A program made the position numbers and the translations under genes. Of a DNA stretch of 64,000 bases, positions 24,926 through 36,155 are shown one piece after another. Positions within the stretch are counted from its first letter, which is position 1. Each line of letters begins with the position of its first letter. The DNA comes from Fallopia convolvulus (taxonomy: Eukaryota; Streptophyta; Magnoliopsida; Caryophyllales; Polygonaceae). Where the stretch lies: the NCBI GenBank assembly GCA_964016875.1, contig OZ024735.1:9409338-9473337 (forward strand). The letters run 5' to 3'. Below the pieces are notes generated by a model. That model saw only the letters and a list, made by a program, of their open reading frames with translations. It made no database searches and was not told the DNA's origin.

Positions 24926-27034
24926 CTATCTCTCCCCCCGTACAAGCAGCTTTCTATTCCCATCTAAGAGGGTGGATTTTCTTCTCTTGGAACTAGACTC
25001 CTCCATCCCTTTCTCGTCTATACCCGGTCGTTTTGGTGGCTTGGCTTGGAGTCCCAATATCACGAAGTCTAACCTCTTTTTTGGCGACAACCTAGCTTTC
25101 ATGTCATCTAACACAGCCTCAATATCTCGAGCCCCAATATCAGCCCCGAAGGCAACCTCTCGGTCCAAACAAACTAAACCAGGCTCTCGATCATCAACTT
25201 CCTCTTGATTCATCAACTCGACTATACAATCAAGCATGTCATCAACCACATCAACCTCCTTTTCTACCAACCCAACATTTGAACTCCCCTCACATGCTAG
25301 GTTTTCCCTACTTAAAGCTCCACTAGGGTGGTCCGGGATAGCAACCGGAACCGCATCAAAGTCAGCACCTAACCCACCCTCAAAATTAAGGCTAACCTCT
25401 CGGATATCCTCTGAAACCATGTCAACATGCGCCAGCCCTTCTCGGGCCGCCCCTTGCATAACCAACACAGCCCCCATACCTTCCTTGCTTATATCGACAT
25501 CAGTCTTGGGGTCCCCCGCAGCAGCCCCCTTAGTGTCACCGAGCAAGTTGCCATCAACATCTTGCTTAGCACCAATGCTTTCATTCTTGTGTGGTTGCTT
25601 AGGAACCCACACCTTTTTGTGAAATTTAGCAAAAGATGCATCTCTCCTTGAACCACTCTTCTTGCAAAAACCAGCCTTGTGCCCAAATAAGTTACACAGC
25701 TCACAATTCCATGGCACATTTTCAAAGCTAACCTTATGCTCAAAGAATACACCCTTAGCATTTTCAGCCTTACCACCTTTCTTCTTGTCTCAGCCGGTGT
25801 CACCTCCACCAAAAGGCGAGCATAAGAAAGTCTTTCCACCTCAGCCGTCACTCTATCCAAGCAAATTGGTCTCCCTATCATGCTACCAATTACACCCAAC
25901 ATATGCTTAGAGGACAAGAAGATTGGATCCGGTTCCAACACATTCACCCAAACCGGCACACTATCAAAGCAATCCCAATCAATGTTCTTCCCACAAACCC
26001 ACTCTTTGAACATCAAGGGGAATGAACCACCTACCATCCAAGGTCCATTCTCCAAGACCCATTTCTTCTCATCTTCCTCCTTGAACTTAAAGACAAACAC
26101 ACCATTTGGCTTCCTATACATCTTTGGATTCAAATCTGGCCAGCTCTCCTTGACAAACTCAACCATGGCCTCAAAGTTCACCCTCCCACCAAGAACAACA
26201 CCTAGGAGAGCAAAGCTCCACTCGGCCAAGGCTGCTTCAACCTCCGAATCTTCAAACTCATACAAAGCTTTATCCACCTTGGGATAGTGAGTCAACATCT
26301 CAGCTCTTAGAACACACCGGTTGCTTCTTATGGGTTTGATGCTCAAAGCAGTAGGCTGTTGAGTTGATTTTGTTGTGATGCGTGTTGGGAGTTTAAGCAA
26401 ACCCTCTTTTCTCTAGCTAGAGACTCCCAAAGAGGTAGAATGAGCCCTAGTTCTGGTCGAATCTCCATTTGAGGGGCTCAACTCAGCCTTTTTCTGAATT
26501 TGGACCAAAGAGGAATGGTCAAGAGTCTCCTTTCCAAAAGCAACTTGCCTAAAACGTGTAAACCCTTCACATGTGACACCTTCTTGAGACGTCCTTTTCA
26601 GCTCACCCAGGGTTTTGTCCCCTACCATCAACATTTGAAGGAGATCTGACCGTTGGAGCCTCAAGCTGGCTGGTCAAAGAAGCCACCTCAACCAACGCCG
26701 GTGAAGGAGCCCCACGTGCCACCATTTCACCTTGTGCAGCTCCCGAATCCTCCCCCTCCTTTATAGCTCTCTTTGAGGCTGAAGTAATGTCAAAAGGAAG
26801 CTAAAAAACTCCATTCCCCATCTCAGCTGGACTTGGAGATGCCACTTTCACCTCCATGGCACTAGATCTTAACCCCTCCTTAGAAGAACACTCGCCCTTT
26901 TCAAAGTGGCCACCAAATCTCCCCAGATCTGACCTCATACCACCAAATCCGCCCAAGGTAGCTCCTAAACCAGGCTGTACGAGCCTCAAAGGGGTGTACT
27001 TGTGCCGATTAACCCCTTTCTTCTTCCTTCCCAT
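24926..27034 (-). pseudogene. LINE ORF1: DUF4283 and zinc-knuckle nucleic-acid-binding protein, broken
   Basis: This is the RNA-binding, gag-like protein of plant L1 elements. The start MGRKKKGVNRHKY at 27034 is plausible. The frame meets a TAG near 26801, shifts near 26660, and meets another stop at 26413. A DUF4283-like block follows (KALYEFEDSEVEAALAEWSF, then GGSFPLMFKEW) from about 26300 to 25900. Another frameshift near 25787 separates it from the CCHC knuckle CELCNLFGHKAGFC near 25700. The tail is acidic, ending with a basic stretch (SSSKRRKS) at 24926. At least two stops and two frameshifts mean it is inactive, though order and spacing to ORF2 are normal. Confidence 0.88.
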
Positions 27035-27467
27035 AGCTAGAACGAACCAAAAACCCTAGAAATCCTAATTTTGAGCACTCTTCTCACACCTACTACTCCC
27101 TCTCATACTTGGTCTAGATCCAAGTGGATTTAGCCAAGTTTCCTCCTCACAAGACACCACCACTCTCCTCTCAAGGGCGGTCGTCGGAAAAGCTGCCAGA
27201 AACCACCCTAATACCCCGTGTTTACCCTCTTACCTCACTCTCCACCTCCCTCCGGTGCACCAGCCGCCCAAGGAGGCCCCATCGGTGCTTCTACCTCACA
27301 AGATGTCGCCTACTCTCACTCTCCCCGCCCCACCTCGCCGGAAAAACTCGCCGGACTACCAAGAGGACAGCCCGCCGGAGAGGAACCCAAAAAACCCTAG
27401 AGGAGAGAGAAGAGAGTTTCTCTCTCTAGGAAACAAAAACTTAAGCCCATAGGCCCCTACTAGATCA

Positions 27468-27822
27468 TAGGCCCCAACTAGCACATCCAAGATAAAAAAA
27501 CTGAAAAAACTCGCAAAAGTTCAGGTACGAAAATCTTCGTACCATTCAGCCTCAAACCAAGACCCTTCCCGATAATGCCCTGAACGGTTGTACGGTGGAA
27601 TGTGTCTTTACAAAATGTTTTTCGTAGGCCCCAACTAGCACATCCAAGACAAAAAACGGAAAAAACTCGCAAAAGTTCTGGTACGAAAATCTTCGTACCA
27701 TTCAGCCTCAAACCCTTCCCGATAATGCCCTAAACGGTTGTACGGTGGAATGTGTCTTTACAAAATGTTTTTCTTAGGCCCCAACTAGCACATCCAAGAC
27801 AAAAAAACGGAAAAAACTCGCA
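27468..27822 (+). repeat. Satellite array, last 2.3 monomers
   Basis: The satellite resumes after the LINE, same orientation and register, and ends abruptly at AAAAAACTCGCAG. This is the right-hand edge of the array in this window; none is seen beyond it. Confidence 0.93.
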
Positions 27823-28201
27823 GTATGGTGTTCATGATATTTTTAATGTTTCTATTTGTCTCCAATTGTTTCAGATTCTCTTGAGTCCGATGACAAGGAT
27901 TCATGGTCGAATCCTGATGTGTCCCAGCATGGGCCACCCTCAAGATAACAACCCCATTCCACTAGGTGCTATTACAAGGAGGCATGCTCTCCTTCCCATG
28001 GATCAACTACAAGTTTGATTGGTCATCTTAAACAAGCCACAAGAGCCACGGCATGTTCAATTTGGCGCCATTACTCTCATTCAAAAGGCCAACCATGAAG
28101 AAGCGTCATTCCATGCTTTCCTCCATCTTCAAGAGGCACCACCATCATCAAATGACATCACCTTGGCTGGGGTTATGAGAAGCAACTCCTCATGTCCATG
28201 A
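27823..28201 (+). pseudogene. Ty3/gypsy pol 3'-end remnant
   Basis: Reading directly from the satellite edge, the frame gives YGVHDIFNVS, which resembles the integrase C-terminal HDIFNVSxL motif of Ty3/gypsy pol. A degraded stretch follows, then NNPIPLGAITRRHALLP, which resembles the usual pol end (IPxGPITRARAK). The frame stops near 28018, and further codons continue to 28201. The rest of pol is absent, so the satellite edge coincides with a breakpoint inside a retroelement. The lineage cannot be assigned securely. Confidence 0.55.
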
Positions 28202-28560
28202 ATCAAATGATGCACACCTCTTCCTCTCCGAATCAGCCAACATTTGGTCTTGCTTCTCTTGGCTACTTTACCTATTTATAGACTCGTTTTCTATGTATTT
28301 TTCATCTCATCTTTTATCCAAAAAACAAAGGAACAAAATCAATTTTATAATCTCTTAGCTTGGGGCGTATAAACAAGTTAGCTTTCTCCTTTGTGAGTCC
28401 ATTGAAGGATGGGATAGTCTTGTCTTGGTGAGCTTATCCTAGGCTTGATTTTCCTTGCTTGTTCTTGCTTTGGTGAGAATATCTAGATCATAAACAAGTA
28501 CTTAGCCACAAATTCAGAAGTGAAGCCGGGTAGTGAGGGATTTCTTCCCACTTTAGGAGG
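28202..28560. other. Unassigned sequence, probably retroelement 3' UTR or LTR remnant
   Basis: No coding signal seen. GACTCGTTTTCTATG follows CTATTTATA near 28275, and the region ends in a T-rich tract. It may be the 3' noncoding end of the gypsy remnant, but I cannot show that. Confidence 0.3.
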
Positions 28561-28606
28561 TGAGGCACCCCGTTTTTTTATTTTTTTGCATTTTTTTCCT
28601 GAAAAA

Positions 28607-28711
28607 GGTCGGTACCGACCACACTAGGGTCGGTAACGAGTCTGTACTTTTTTTATTTTTCCTCTGCTCGGATAACCTCGGTACCGAACCTTACAGGGTC
28701 GGTAACGAGCT
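28607..28711. repeat. Palindrome cluster, TCGGTACCGA type
   Basis: Contains the perfect 14-bp palindrome GGTCGGTACCGACC (28607-28620), then GGTCGGTAACGAG, CTCGGTACCGAA and GGTCGGTAACGAG. Four related sites lie in two pairs. It sits in the same position, in the 3' noncoding region, as the TCGGGCCCGA cluster at 38058-38108 in the large Athila element. Function unknown. Confidence 0.8.
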
Positions 28712-28808
28712 GAAATCATTCTTCTTCTTTTCTTCTAACTTGTGCACTGTTTTACCAAGAGATCTTCTTACAACTTAACAAAGAGACTTCCAATCTACCC
28801 CACCCAAT

Positions 28809-29994
28809 TGATAGCGATCAAAGAACCATGGAAAAGAAGGTTGAAAGGAAGGTGTCTAGGAGGCCAAGAACAAGACCTTTTCCAAGGTCTCGAGCGTTCA
28901 AATTCAAAGAGGTGTTCATGGACTTGATACTATCTCTTCAAAATATCCATCCATGGCGTTCAAGGCCAGCAAGGAAGAGAATCAAGTCACAAAAGTTCGG
29001 AAAAGTAAGAAGTTTGTCAAATGGAAAACAATGCTCAGTAAACGGGTCATAACTTGGGCTAGAAAATTCATCTCAAGTCTGATAAGTACTCGTTTGGAAA
29101 GATCATTAAAAGTTATACAACTTTGTAGTTTACATCAAATCCAGAATCCAACAGCAAAGGACCGAAAAATGGGTTTTACTGAGAGTTGTTCAAGTCTTAC
29201 GGGAATCTTATCTTTAGTTTAAATTTCTATCTTTATTTATTTTATTTATGGACGTTTTTATGCTAGAATAATTGGAGAATTTCGACCATAGGCTTATGTT
29301 AGTGGTTGATTATTCTCTCTCCTATATTTTTATTATCTTTTAGATATTTTGAGTTTGTTAGGATATTTCTTTAAATAAATAAATCAACCATGATTTATTT
29401 ATTTAAGGGGAATCTAGACAGATATTATTAGATATTTTATTATATCTTGGGAAGCAAGACAAGGAGGCCTAATCTATCTATTAGGGCCGACCATACCTCT
29501 CTCCTTGCTCCCCAAGGACTAGCTTTGTATTCTCTATTTATACTTTGCAATTTCCATTCAATAAAATCAGCTTGAAGTAAGATTAAACCCCTTGGTTTAG
29601 TCTTGCTTTGGGGCTCCAAAAATACCAACTTGTGTTCCTGTGGCTTGCAATTCGAGAATCATCATTCGTCCAACCTCAATTCGATTTCTCTCTTGTTCGA
29701 ATCTGGTTTGTTAGTTTAATCAATTAGATTGTTCTAGTTGTGATTGTTAAAGGTCAAACTAGTTAATCATTCGGATTTAGCGTTAGAGCCAATCCGTTTG
29801 AACTATCAAGTTAAACTAATCTATCAAGTCTGATCGGTTCTTCAATTTCATCAATTCAAGTTAATTTCGTTGTTTGTGAGGAAGTTATTAACTTGTTAGC
29901 AAATTCAGGTTTGATCGAGATTACTGGCAAGATCGGGACTTGTGTGGGTCATATACGAGGTTTCTAAGGAGTCATCCGAGGCAATCACGTATCA
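28809..29994 (-). mobile_element. Solo LTR (1,186 bp), minus strand, TSD CCAAT
   Basis: In plus coordinates the insert begins TGATAGCGATC and ends ATCACGTATCA. CCAAT at 28804-28808 and 29995-29999 is a perfect 5-bp target-site duplication. On the minus strand it reads TGATACGTGATTGCC to CGCTATCA and carries the TATA-type box shared by the family (CTATTTATACTTTG in plus coordinates). It is the reverse complement of 30845-32000 over nearly its whole length, with moderate divergence. Confidence 0.92.
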
Positions 29995-30690
29995 CCAATT
30001 CCTTGTTTCGAACCAATAAACATCTTCACTCAACAAAAACAACTTTAACCAACTAAGTCCTAATCCCCGGATAGTGTCAAGCTTATATCGGCTAAGTAAT
30101 AATTTTTGTGGAGCTATAAATAAAAGGCTTAAGGCTCAAATTGGCTTAAAAAACAAGAGATAATGTAAGGATGGATATGGATTAATAAGGCTCATGAAAA
30201 ATTAAGTTCTCTATCATATGATTTCACAAGTAATGAACTAAAATCTTATAGAGGTTTTGAGAAATACATAACCATCACAATTTCAAGAGATAATATACAT
30301 ATAGAGAGTAAATCACACATGAAAAATCAAGGCTTAAAAAAGCTCACCAGGTAATTTTGTTGGATTGCAATATACTCATGTTAAAAGTCATATGCACTGA
30401 GTTTCATCACATGCTAATTCACAATTAAAAACATTTCATCATGAGATTCGAGTTAAACTATCAAAAACATGCTAAGAGGAATTACATGATCATGCAAGCA
30501 AAAGCAATCATAGAACCATAAAATCAAGGGTAATTATCCATTCTAAAAATCTTTTTGTGATTTTTCAAAATTTCAAATTTTTTGTTTCATTTTCTTATGT
30601 TTTTTTTGTGCAAAGGAAAGCAAAAACAACAGGAAAGACAACAAACTAAACAAAAACACAAGAACACATAAGTTTTCTTTTCCCTCCCCA

Positions 30691-30724
30691 CCCCATACTT
30701 AAGCAATACAGTGTCCCCACTGTA
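30691..30724 (-). other. Hairpin plus polypurine-tract-like motif, copy in fragment 2
   Basis: In plus coordinates: CCCCATACTTAA (30691-30702), four bases, then TACAGTG (30707-30713), loop TCCC, CACTGTA (30718-30724). On the sense strand this is a 7-bp hairpin with loop GGGA, followed by TTAAGTATGGGG. It lies about 115 bp beyond the end of the second ORF once the solo LTR is removed. Confidence 0.8.
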
Positions 30725-30844
30725 GAAACAAAGCAAGACAAAAGAAAGAGATAGGGAAAAGAAAATGAACTCACAAAGTGGTTTGTTGAAGCATATAGAA
30801 GCATCCTTTGACATACTTGAAAAAGAGGGGGAAATCATGGTGGT

Positions 30845-32000
30845 TGATACGTGATTGCCTCGGATGACTCCTTAGAAACCTCGTATATGACCCACACAAG
30901 TCCCGATCTTGCCTTGTAACGCTATTTCCAACCTGAATTTGCAATTGAATGTAAGAACACGAAGAACACAAGTACCAAACTGATTTGAAACACTAATTGA
31001 ATCAAATAAGATAGTTCAACTTGGATGGCTCGAACGCTAATCCAAATTGATAAACTAGTTGATATAAATCGACTAGAACTAAACTTTATTGAATCAAACT
31101 TAATGAATCAAACGAACGAAACAAAGAGATTGAATGATGATGATGATGGTTCGGCCGAAATTGCAAGCACACACACAACTTGATATTTTTTTGGAGCCCA
31201 AGAGATAGATTAAACCAATTTGGGTTTAATCTCTCTCAAACTGATTTTTATTAATGAAAAACAAGAGTATAAATAGTAGAATACAAAGCTCATACTTGGA
31301 GAGCAAGCAAGGTATATGGCCGGCCCTAAGGAGGGTAGAATGGACCTTTTCTTGCTTCCCAAGATATAATAAAATATCTATAATAAATCTATCTAGATCT
31401 CCCTTAAATAAAATAAATCATGGCTGGTTTATTTACTTAAGGAAAATATCCTACAAAACTTAAAATATCTAAAAGATAATAAAAACATAGGAGAGAGATT
31501 ATCAACCACTAACATATGCCTATGGTCGAAATCTCTAATTATTCTAGCATAAAAACGTCCATAAATAAAATAAATAAAGATAGAAATTTAAATTGAAGAT
31601 AAAATTCTCGTAAGACTTGAACAGCTCTTAGTAAAACCCATTTTTCGGCCCGTTGCTGTTGGATTCTGAATTTGATGTAAACTACAAAGTTGTAGAACTT
31701 TTAATTAGCTTTTCAACGCATATTTACCGGACTTGATATGAATTTTCTAGCCCAAGTTATGACCAGTTTACTGAGAACTGTTTTTAATTTGACGGGTTTC
31801 TTAACTTTCCGAACTTTTGTGACTTGATTCTCTTCCTTGCTGGCCTTGGACGCCATGGATGGATATTTTGAAGAGATAGTATCAAATCCATGAACACCTC
31901 TTTGAATTTGAACGCTCGAGACCTTGGAAAATGTCTTGTTCTTGGCGTCCTAGACACCTTCTTTTCAACCTTGTTCTTCATGATCCTTTGATCGCTATCA
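30845..32000 (+). mobile_element. Solo LTR (1,156 bp), plus strand, TSD GTGGT
   Basis: Begins TGATACGTGATTGCC and ends CGATCGCTATCA. GTGGT at 30840-30844 and 32001-32005 is a perfect 5-bp target-site duplication. AGAGTATAAATAGTAGAATA near 31264 is the likely TATA region. It interrupts the end of the minus-strand ORF of fragment 2, whose reading resumes on the other side. Confidence 0.92.
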
Positions 32001-32005
32001 GTGGT

Positions 32006-32765
32006 GGAGGTGGGAAGCGCCTCTCAAAGTTGTGCATGAACATCGCCATGGCCCTCCAGCGTTCTTCACCTTCTGCTCAGCGTTACTCACTTGTCCTCCA
32101 GCGAGACTCAGCCATCCTCTGTCGCTCATCCTCAAATGCCACACAAGTTGTATAAGCCTCTTGCCACTGATTCATCTGGACATGTATGTGGTATTGATGC
32201 AAACACAACTGCTGCATCCGGGAAGCCAAATCAGTATCCCACTGTGGAGGTGCAACGGAGCTAGAGGCATCGGTATCGTGGTGGGTCTGGTGCTGGTGGT
32301 GCTCAATATCGGGGTGAGTCTGCTGGAAATGGGGGTCAGTATCGGGGTCATATGTCACGATACCGTGCTCAGGTGGCACGATAATGTTTCCATCAGCATT
32401 GGTAACGAAGTCATAGGGCTCGGTACGACCTCTTCAACAAAGGCCGATACCTCAGTACCAAAGCTATAATGCTCGGTACCGACCTCTCTATAGGGGCTTG
32501 TCATCCTCTTGCATAGTGTCCTTCTCCCTCTCGTTCTGTGACTTGGATATCCTCAATGAAGGATCATCTTGGGGCTTCTTAGCTAGCAGAAATGGTGTGG
32601 AAGTCCAAGTCTCGCACCAATTAGGGAGGTACAAGAGCTCCATCTTATCCGACGTGATGAGCACTTGCGCCTCTAGAAATTTGTGAACGAAGACGCCTAC
32701 AAAAATCAACGACTGAAGTATGTCTCCAAAAAAACGCTCTTGGAACGATGACGCGTGATATGGCG
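32006..32765 (-). pseudogene. Athila-like second ORF, C-terminal remnant
   Basis: The sense strand encodes KFLEAQVLITSDKMELLYLP, then WTSTPFLLAKKP, an acidic stretch and a Gln/His-rich tail (HHQHQTHHDTD, CLHQYHIHVQMNQWQ). It ends MHNFERRFPPPP and a stop now lying beyond the solo LTR near 30835. There are several stops (around 32490 and 32420, and two just before 32080) and at least one frameshift. The N-terminal half is missing beyond about 32765. Position and tail composition match the second ORFs at 39180-40964 and 53055-54317. Confidence 0.6.
32398..32492. repeat. Palindrome cluster, TCGGTACCGA type, inside ORF remnant
   Basis: Contains ATTGGTAACGAAG, CTCGGTACGACC, GGCCGATACC, CCTCAGTACCAAAG and TCGGTACCGA (32473-32482). 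The cluster lies within the decayed ORF where the reading frame is interrupted. Confidence 0.7.
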
Positions 32766-34858
32766 ACAAAGACGGAGTTTGACTAGGAACGAGGATGCAA
32801 GATCGGAGCGGGGGATCAAGAAGCGGGATCGAAGTGCGGGAAAGAAGAAGCGAGACCAAAGCATGAGATCAAGACGAGAGATTAGAGCGCGGGATCAAGA
32901 CACAAGATTAGAACGCAAGATCGAAAGCAAGAGGCATGAGGGGTCACCGATGGATTTGAGGATTGACGAACATAAGGAAGGCAATAAGGGTGTCGAATTC
33001 GGATCATGTGGAGATGTAGGTGGATCGCGATCCAGAAGAGAAGTCAAAGACCCCGAACGAGACAAGGAAATGAATCAAGAATGGAAGTTAGTTGGAAAAG
33101 TCTCGCAAGGAGCTTCGTTGTTTGAAGACCAGCCTTAGAAAAGATGTAGGGGCAGATTCGTGAAGCCAAACAAGTTAAACCTAACCAAGAGTGGTTTGTA
33201 CATCGAGATTTCATGCAAAAATAAGAGCGAGATCGGGCCAAAAAAGTCGGGATCAACATCAAGCAACTTGAATTGGTCATCCCTAGGAGTCGGTGCATGG
33301 TCTTATGACCTTGTGATGCCTCGTTTAAGACCCACGGTTTTCAGATCGAGATGATTGAAAAGGCATTGGAAAGAAGATCAAGTGTACTTCATCTTTCGTT
33401 CACACATCAGGCCTAGAAAGTTGCCCTAAGTGGGTCGAAATTGCGTCTCATGAGGATGTTGTGTGTTTCGCCTAAAAAATTACTAAGCAGAATTTTGAAC
33501 AGCTGATTAAGAGCTACGATTGTCGGAATACGACGATCCACATATTTTCGGGAAGCGGACGAGATGAACTAAAAATACTCTTCATACAACAAACTCAGAA
33601 ACCATTAGGAAAGAGGGAAAAAGGCTTCCTGAATCTGATGCACGAAAAAGGGAGATACATACGAGAGCCAACTTTTGGCGCATCGTCAAGGAGCTACATA
33701 AGTCAGAAAATTACAAACCTTATATGGATGGAAAGCTGAGAAAATCCTCTACATGACATGTCTCTACCTTGCAAGAGCTCGTTCGAAGGCTACAATTGCT
33801 CAATCAAGATGGTTTAGGATCGTTAGAAAGCTAAAAAGGCAAACAACTTTCATCTTTAGAAATGAAATCAAGAATCCCACTCAAAGTAGATCAAAACTGG
33901 ACGCGAACATGCATTAAGAAAAAGAATAAAGCCTTACGAAGGGTTCGTGACGTGGCTACGGATGCATCCGATAGAGACTAGAAGCAAGTTGGGAAGGACG
34001 TGCACGTGAACTTGGAGCAACACTCGTTTAGGGGAGTTTTGACGTTTTTATTATTTTGCAAATACTTTATGATGTTTTGTGCAGGTATGACATAGAGCTA
34101 CACGAACAAACATCTCTCCTTCATGTTCGGATGCAAGATCATATCCCGCCCCCCTCGTGTGCCCATACAAGTATAGGAAGCAAGAACTTCCATTTATGTA
34201 CGAAAGTATGGGGCGAGCGGCATCATCTCATACCAGAGGGATGAGAGGAAATCCTCCATCTAAAAGCCACTCTAGAGAAGTTGTAAAATGATTTTCCAAT
34301 CAAAAGCCATTCAATTGAAAGCAAAGCTATAATAGAAGAAAAGACTACGATCATGACTAAGAAAAGGAACAAGCAAAGAATGAAGCTCGACTCACGATCC
34401 TTCGACACTAAGAAGGCGTCAAGATAAGACAAGAGCTCAAACACTAGCCCGGACCAAACTAAGGATGACAAGCGGAACCCAAGAAGTCAAAGACCTTAGC
34501 CTCGTAGGCATACACCCGAGAAAAAGGGACGTCATGTCGCAAATGGCGGGCAAATTCTAGTTGAATGCCACTAGCCAGTGTACGAGCGATCTCGCGAGCG
34601 TAGGAAGGACATGAACCACAGTAAGAGGGAAGATAGAACTAGTTTAATCACGCTTTGTAAGAAGGAAAACACTCTTTCCTCGCCGACGGGTTTTGTCCCA
34701 CATGTTTTTATCGTCGAAAAGTTTTAAAAAGGTCTCCCCCTTCATAGGATTTTATTTCTATCACTAGTTGTCAAACATCATTGCCTCTCAATACCAAAAA
34801 AGCGATCGTAATAGTTGTCCTTTTGAAGCAAATGTCCACGGTGCAATATTGTCTCAAC

Positions 34859-35180
34859 AAAACCGTGGAAGTTGGTTTGCTTCCAAGGAGGCAGGAAGAT
34901 TGATCGAACTCCTAAGTGCTAGGCGCTTGAGGGCTCGCCGATTACAAACTGTGAAATTCAATTTGCCTGCAAAAAGGCAAGAAGATCGCCAAAGATCCTA
35001 ACTGGCCCCAGAGCGAGACGTTGCCCGGAGGTCGATCCCGTGGCAAGACCGTGAAAGTCGGTCAACCTACAAGGAGGCATGAAGATTGTTCGGACTACTT
35101 CTAAGCACTAGGCGCTAGATGGCTCGCCGGTGACAAAACCGAGAAAGTCGGTTTGCTTACAAGGACACAAGTAGATTGTT
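34859..35180 (+). repeat. Diverged ~90-bp tandem repeat, four units
   Basis: Units start near 34859, 34946, 35045 and 35136, each with ACCGTGAAAGTCGGTTTGC-like and AAGGAGGCAGGAAGATTG-like segments. Units 1 and 3 continue into CTAGGCGCT and GGCTCGCCG. Tandem repeats in the 3' untranslated region are known for Tat/Ogre elements and are thought to seed new satellites. Confidence 0.75.
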
Positions 35181-35251
35181 ATGGTATGTGCACATCCGAT
35201 ATGGCTCAAACACTCGGCCTGTTTACTCACTCGACCATTTGACGGGGCAAT

Positions 35252-36155
35252 TGTGTGTACAAATATTTTATTGTATTTATTATATTAGGCAATTATTGTA
35301 TTAGAGACAACAACTAATGTATTAAAGATATATTATTCCCCAAAAAAGGATAATAAATATCCTAGAAAATATTCCCCTTGTAAACCCTATTTAAAGGGCC
35401 TCTCATCAATAGAAGAGACACATTTTTTTGCTTTCAAGAAAGACCCCAGTACCAATTGGCTAGGACAATTTCAAATACTACAAATGAAAAAAAAGATATC
35501 CAAATGTCTAAACCATAAATCCTTCTCGAGAAGATTGTAGTTGTTTCGATCCAAAAAAAAGCAATGACAATTGAGTTACTATCAAATTTCCACGATCCTT
35601 TGATAGATACTTTGCCTTAAGATTGGAAACTTGTTTCCTCGACATCACGTTATCCCTGGTAAATCCTTCTTAACTCTTCTACGATCTCCCTTGGGGTCCT
35701 TTTGATCACTTTTCATAGGACCCGTAAATGAATACCCAAGTAGACTAGTTGGAAGGTCGTGATTATGAACTCTGCAAACCATCGTGAGTACCCACTGTCT
35801 AGTTGATTTACTTCAAACAAAAAAAAACTCAAATTTGGACCCACACTTGTTATGTCTGGTCCAATAAATGGGTGGAGCTAGAATAGGGGGATTTGTCCCC
35901 TCTTTCTAAATCTATAAAAACCAGACTTATTGCATGCCGATATGACCATTCTTTTGTTTGATGTCTTTAACCATCAATATTTCCTGACCAACTTGTCTAG
36001 CCCATTCTAACATGTCGTCTTGAGGGTCCCACACACACTATTATTGTGAAATTCGGTAGGAAAATCTTTCTTAGGTACATATGCATATAATTTTATAATT
36101 CAATTCACTTCAATAAAATATTTGATTTCTCTACGAACTATAAATATCAATTAGG
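35252..36155 (+). mobile_element. Truncated LTR of the Tat/Ogre-like element
   Basis: Begins TGTGTGTAC after the purine-rich GACGGGGCAA. A TATA-like CCTATTTAAAGG sits near 35390. There is no matching right end because sequence homologous to the Athila LTR starts at 36156. Confidence 0.45.

Larger units (their letters stand above)
21039..27467 (-). mobile_element. L1-type LINE, full-length but mutated, inserted in satellite
   Basis: A 6.43 kb non-LTR retrotransposon on the minus strand. The satellite stops at 21038 and resumes in register at 27468. TAGGCCCCAACTAGC is present at 21024-21038 and 27468-27482, a perfect 15-bp target-site duplication. In sense order it has a 5' UTR with AGAGAGAAACTCTC-type sequence (27035-27449), ORF1 (DUF4283 plus zinc knuckle), ORF2 (endonuclease plus reverse transcriptase) and a 3' UTR with a G13-14 tract on the plus strand near 21397. 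Unusually, no poly(A) is seen at the 3' junction; the sense strand ends TATTTACCAGGTTTCGA. At the 5' junction, 27450-27467 is a second, imperfect copy of the target sequence (about 15 of 18 bases match). Confidence 0.93.
28561..32765 (-). mobile_element. Athila-like element fragment 2, split by two solo LTRs
   Basis: Removing the two solo LTRs (28809-29994, 30845-32000) leaves a continuous minus-strand Athila-like 3' region. In sense order it is the C-terminal part of a second ORF (32765 to about 30835), a hairpin plus polypurine-like motif (30691-30724), and conserved 3' noncoding blocks. TAAGTCCTAATCCCCGGATA and TTTTTGTGGAGCTA in plus coordinates match 52345-52420 of fragment 3, and more weakly 38300-38380 of the large Athila element. 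A palindrome cluster follows (28607-28711). No LTR of its own is recognised; both ends are truncated. Confidence 0.65.
32766..36155 (+). mobile_element. Degraded Tat/Ogre-like Ty3/gypsy 3' region with LTR
   Basis: No open coding frame is left. The assignment rests on the end of the internal region: CTCTTTCCTCGCCGACGGGT then TTTTGTCCCACATG and GTCGAAAAGTTTTAAAAAGG (34670-34730). This is the 3' signature I associate with Tat-lineage elements. It is followed by diverged tandem repeats, then GACGGGGCAAT and an LTR start at 35252. The left boundary is approximate and the right end is cut where the large Athila element begins. 33000-34600 has no recognisable protein match by eye. Confidence 0.45.

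Noticed and set aside
23492..26287. Plus-strand frames of 70-135 codons across the LINE
   Set aside because: They are antisense to clear ORF1/ORF2 domains and are explained by codon bias on the other strand.
28809..32000. Inverted LTRs as a product of autointegration of one retrotransposon
   Set aside because: Each LTR has its own perfect 5-bp target-site duplication (CCAAT, GTGGT), and the flanking Athila-like sequence is continuous after both are removed. Two separate insertions explain it.
32755..33138. 127-codon Arg/Lys/Glu/Asp-rich plus-strand frame
   Set aside because: The sequence is a degenerate GATCAAG/GCGGGATC-type repeat; the charged composition follows from it and no domain is visible.
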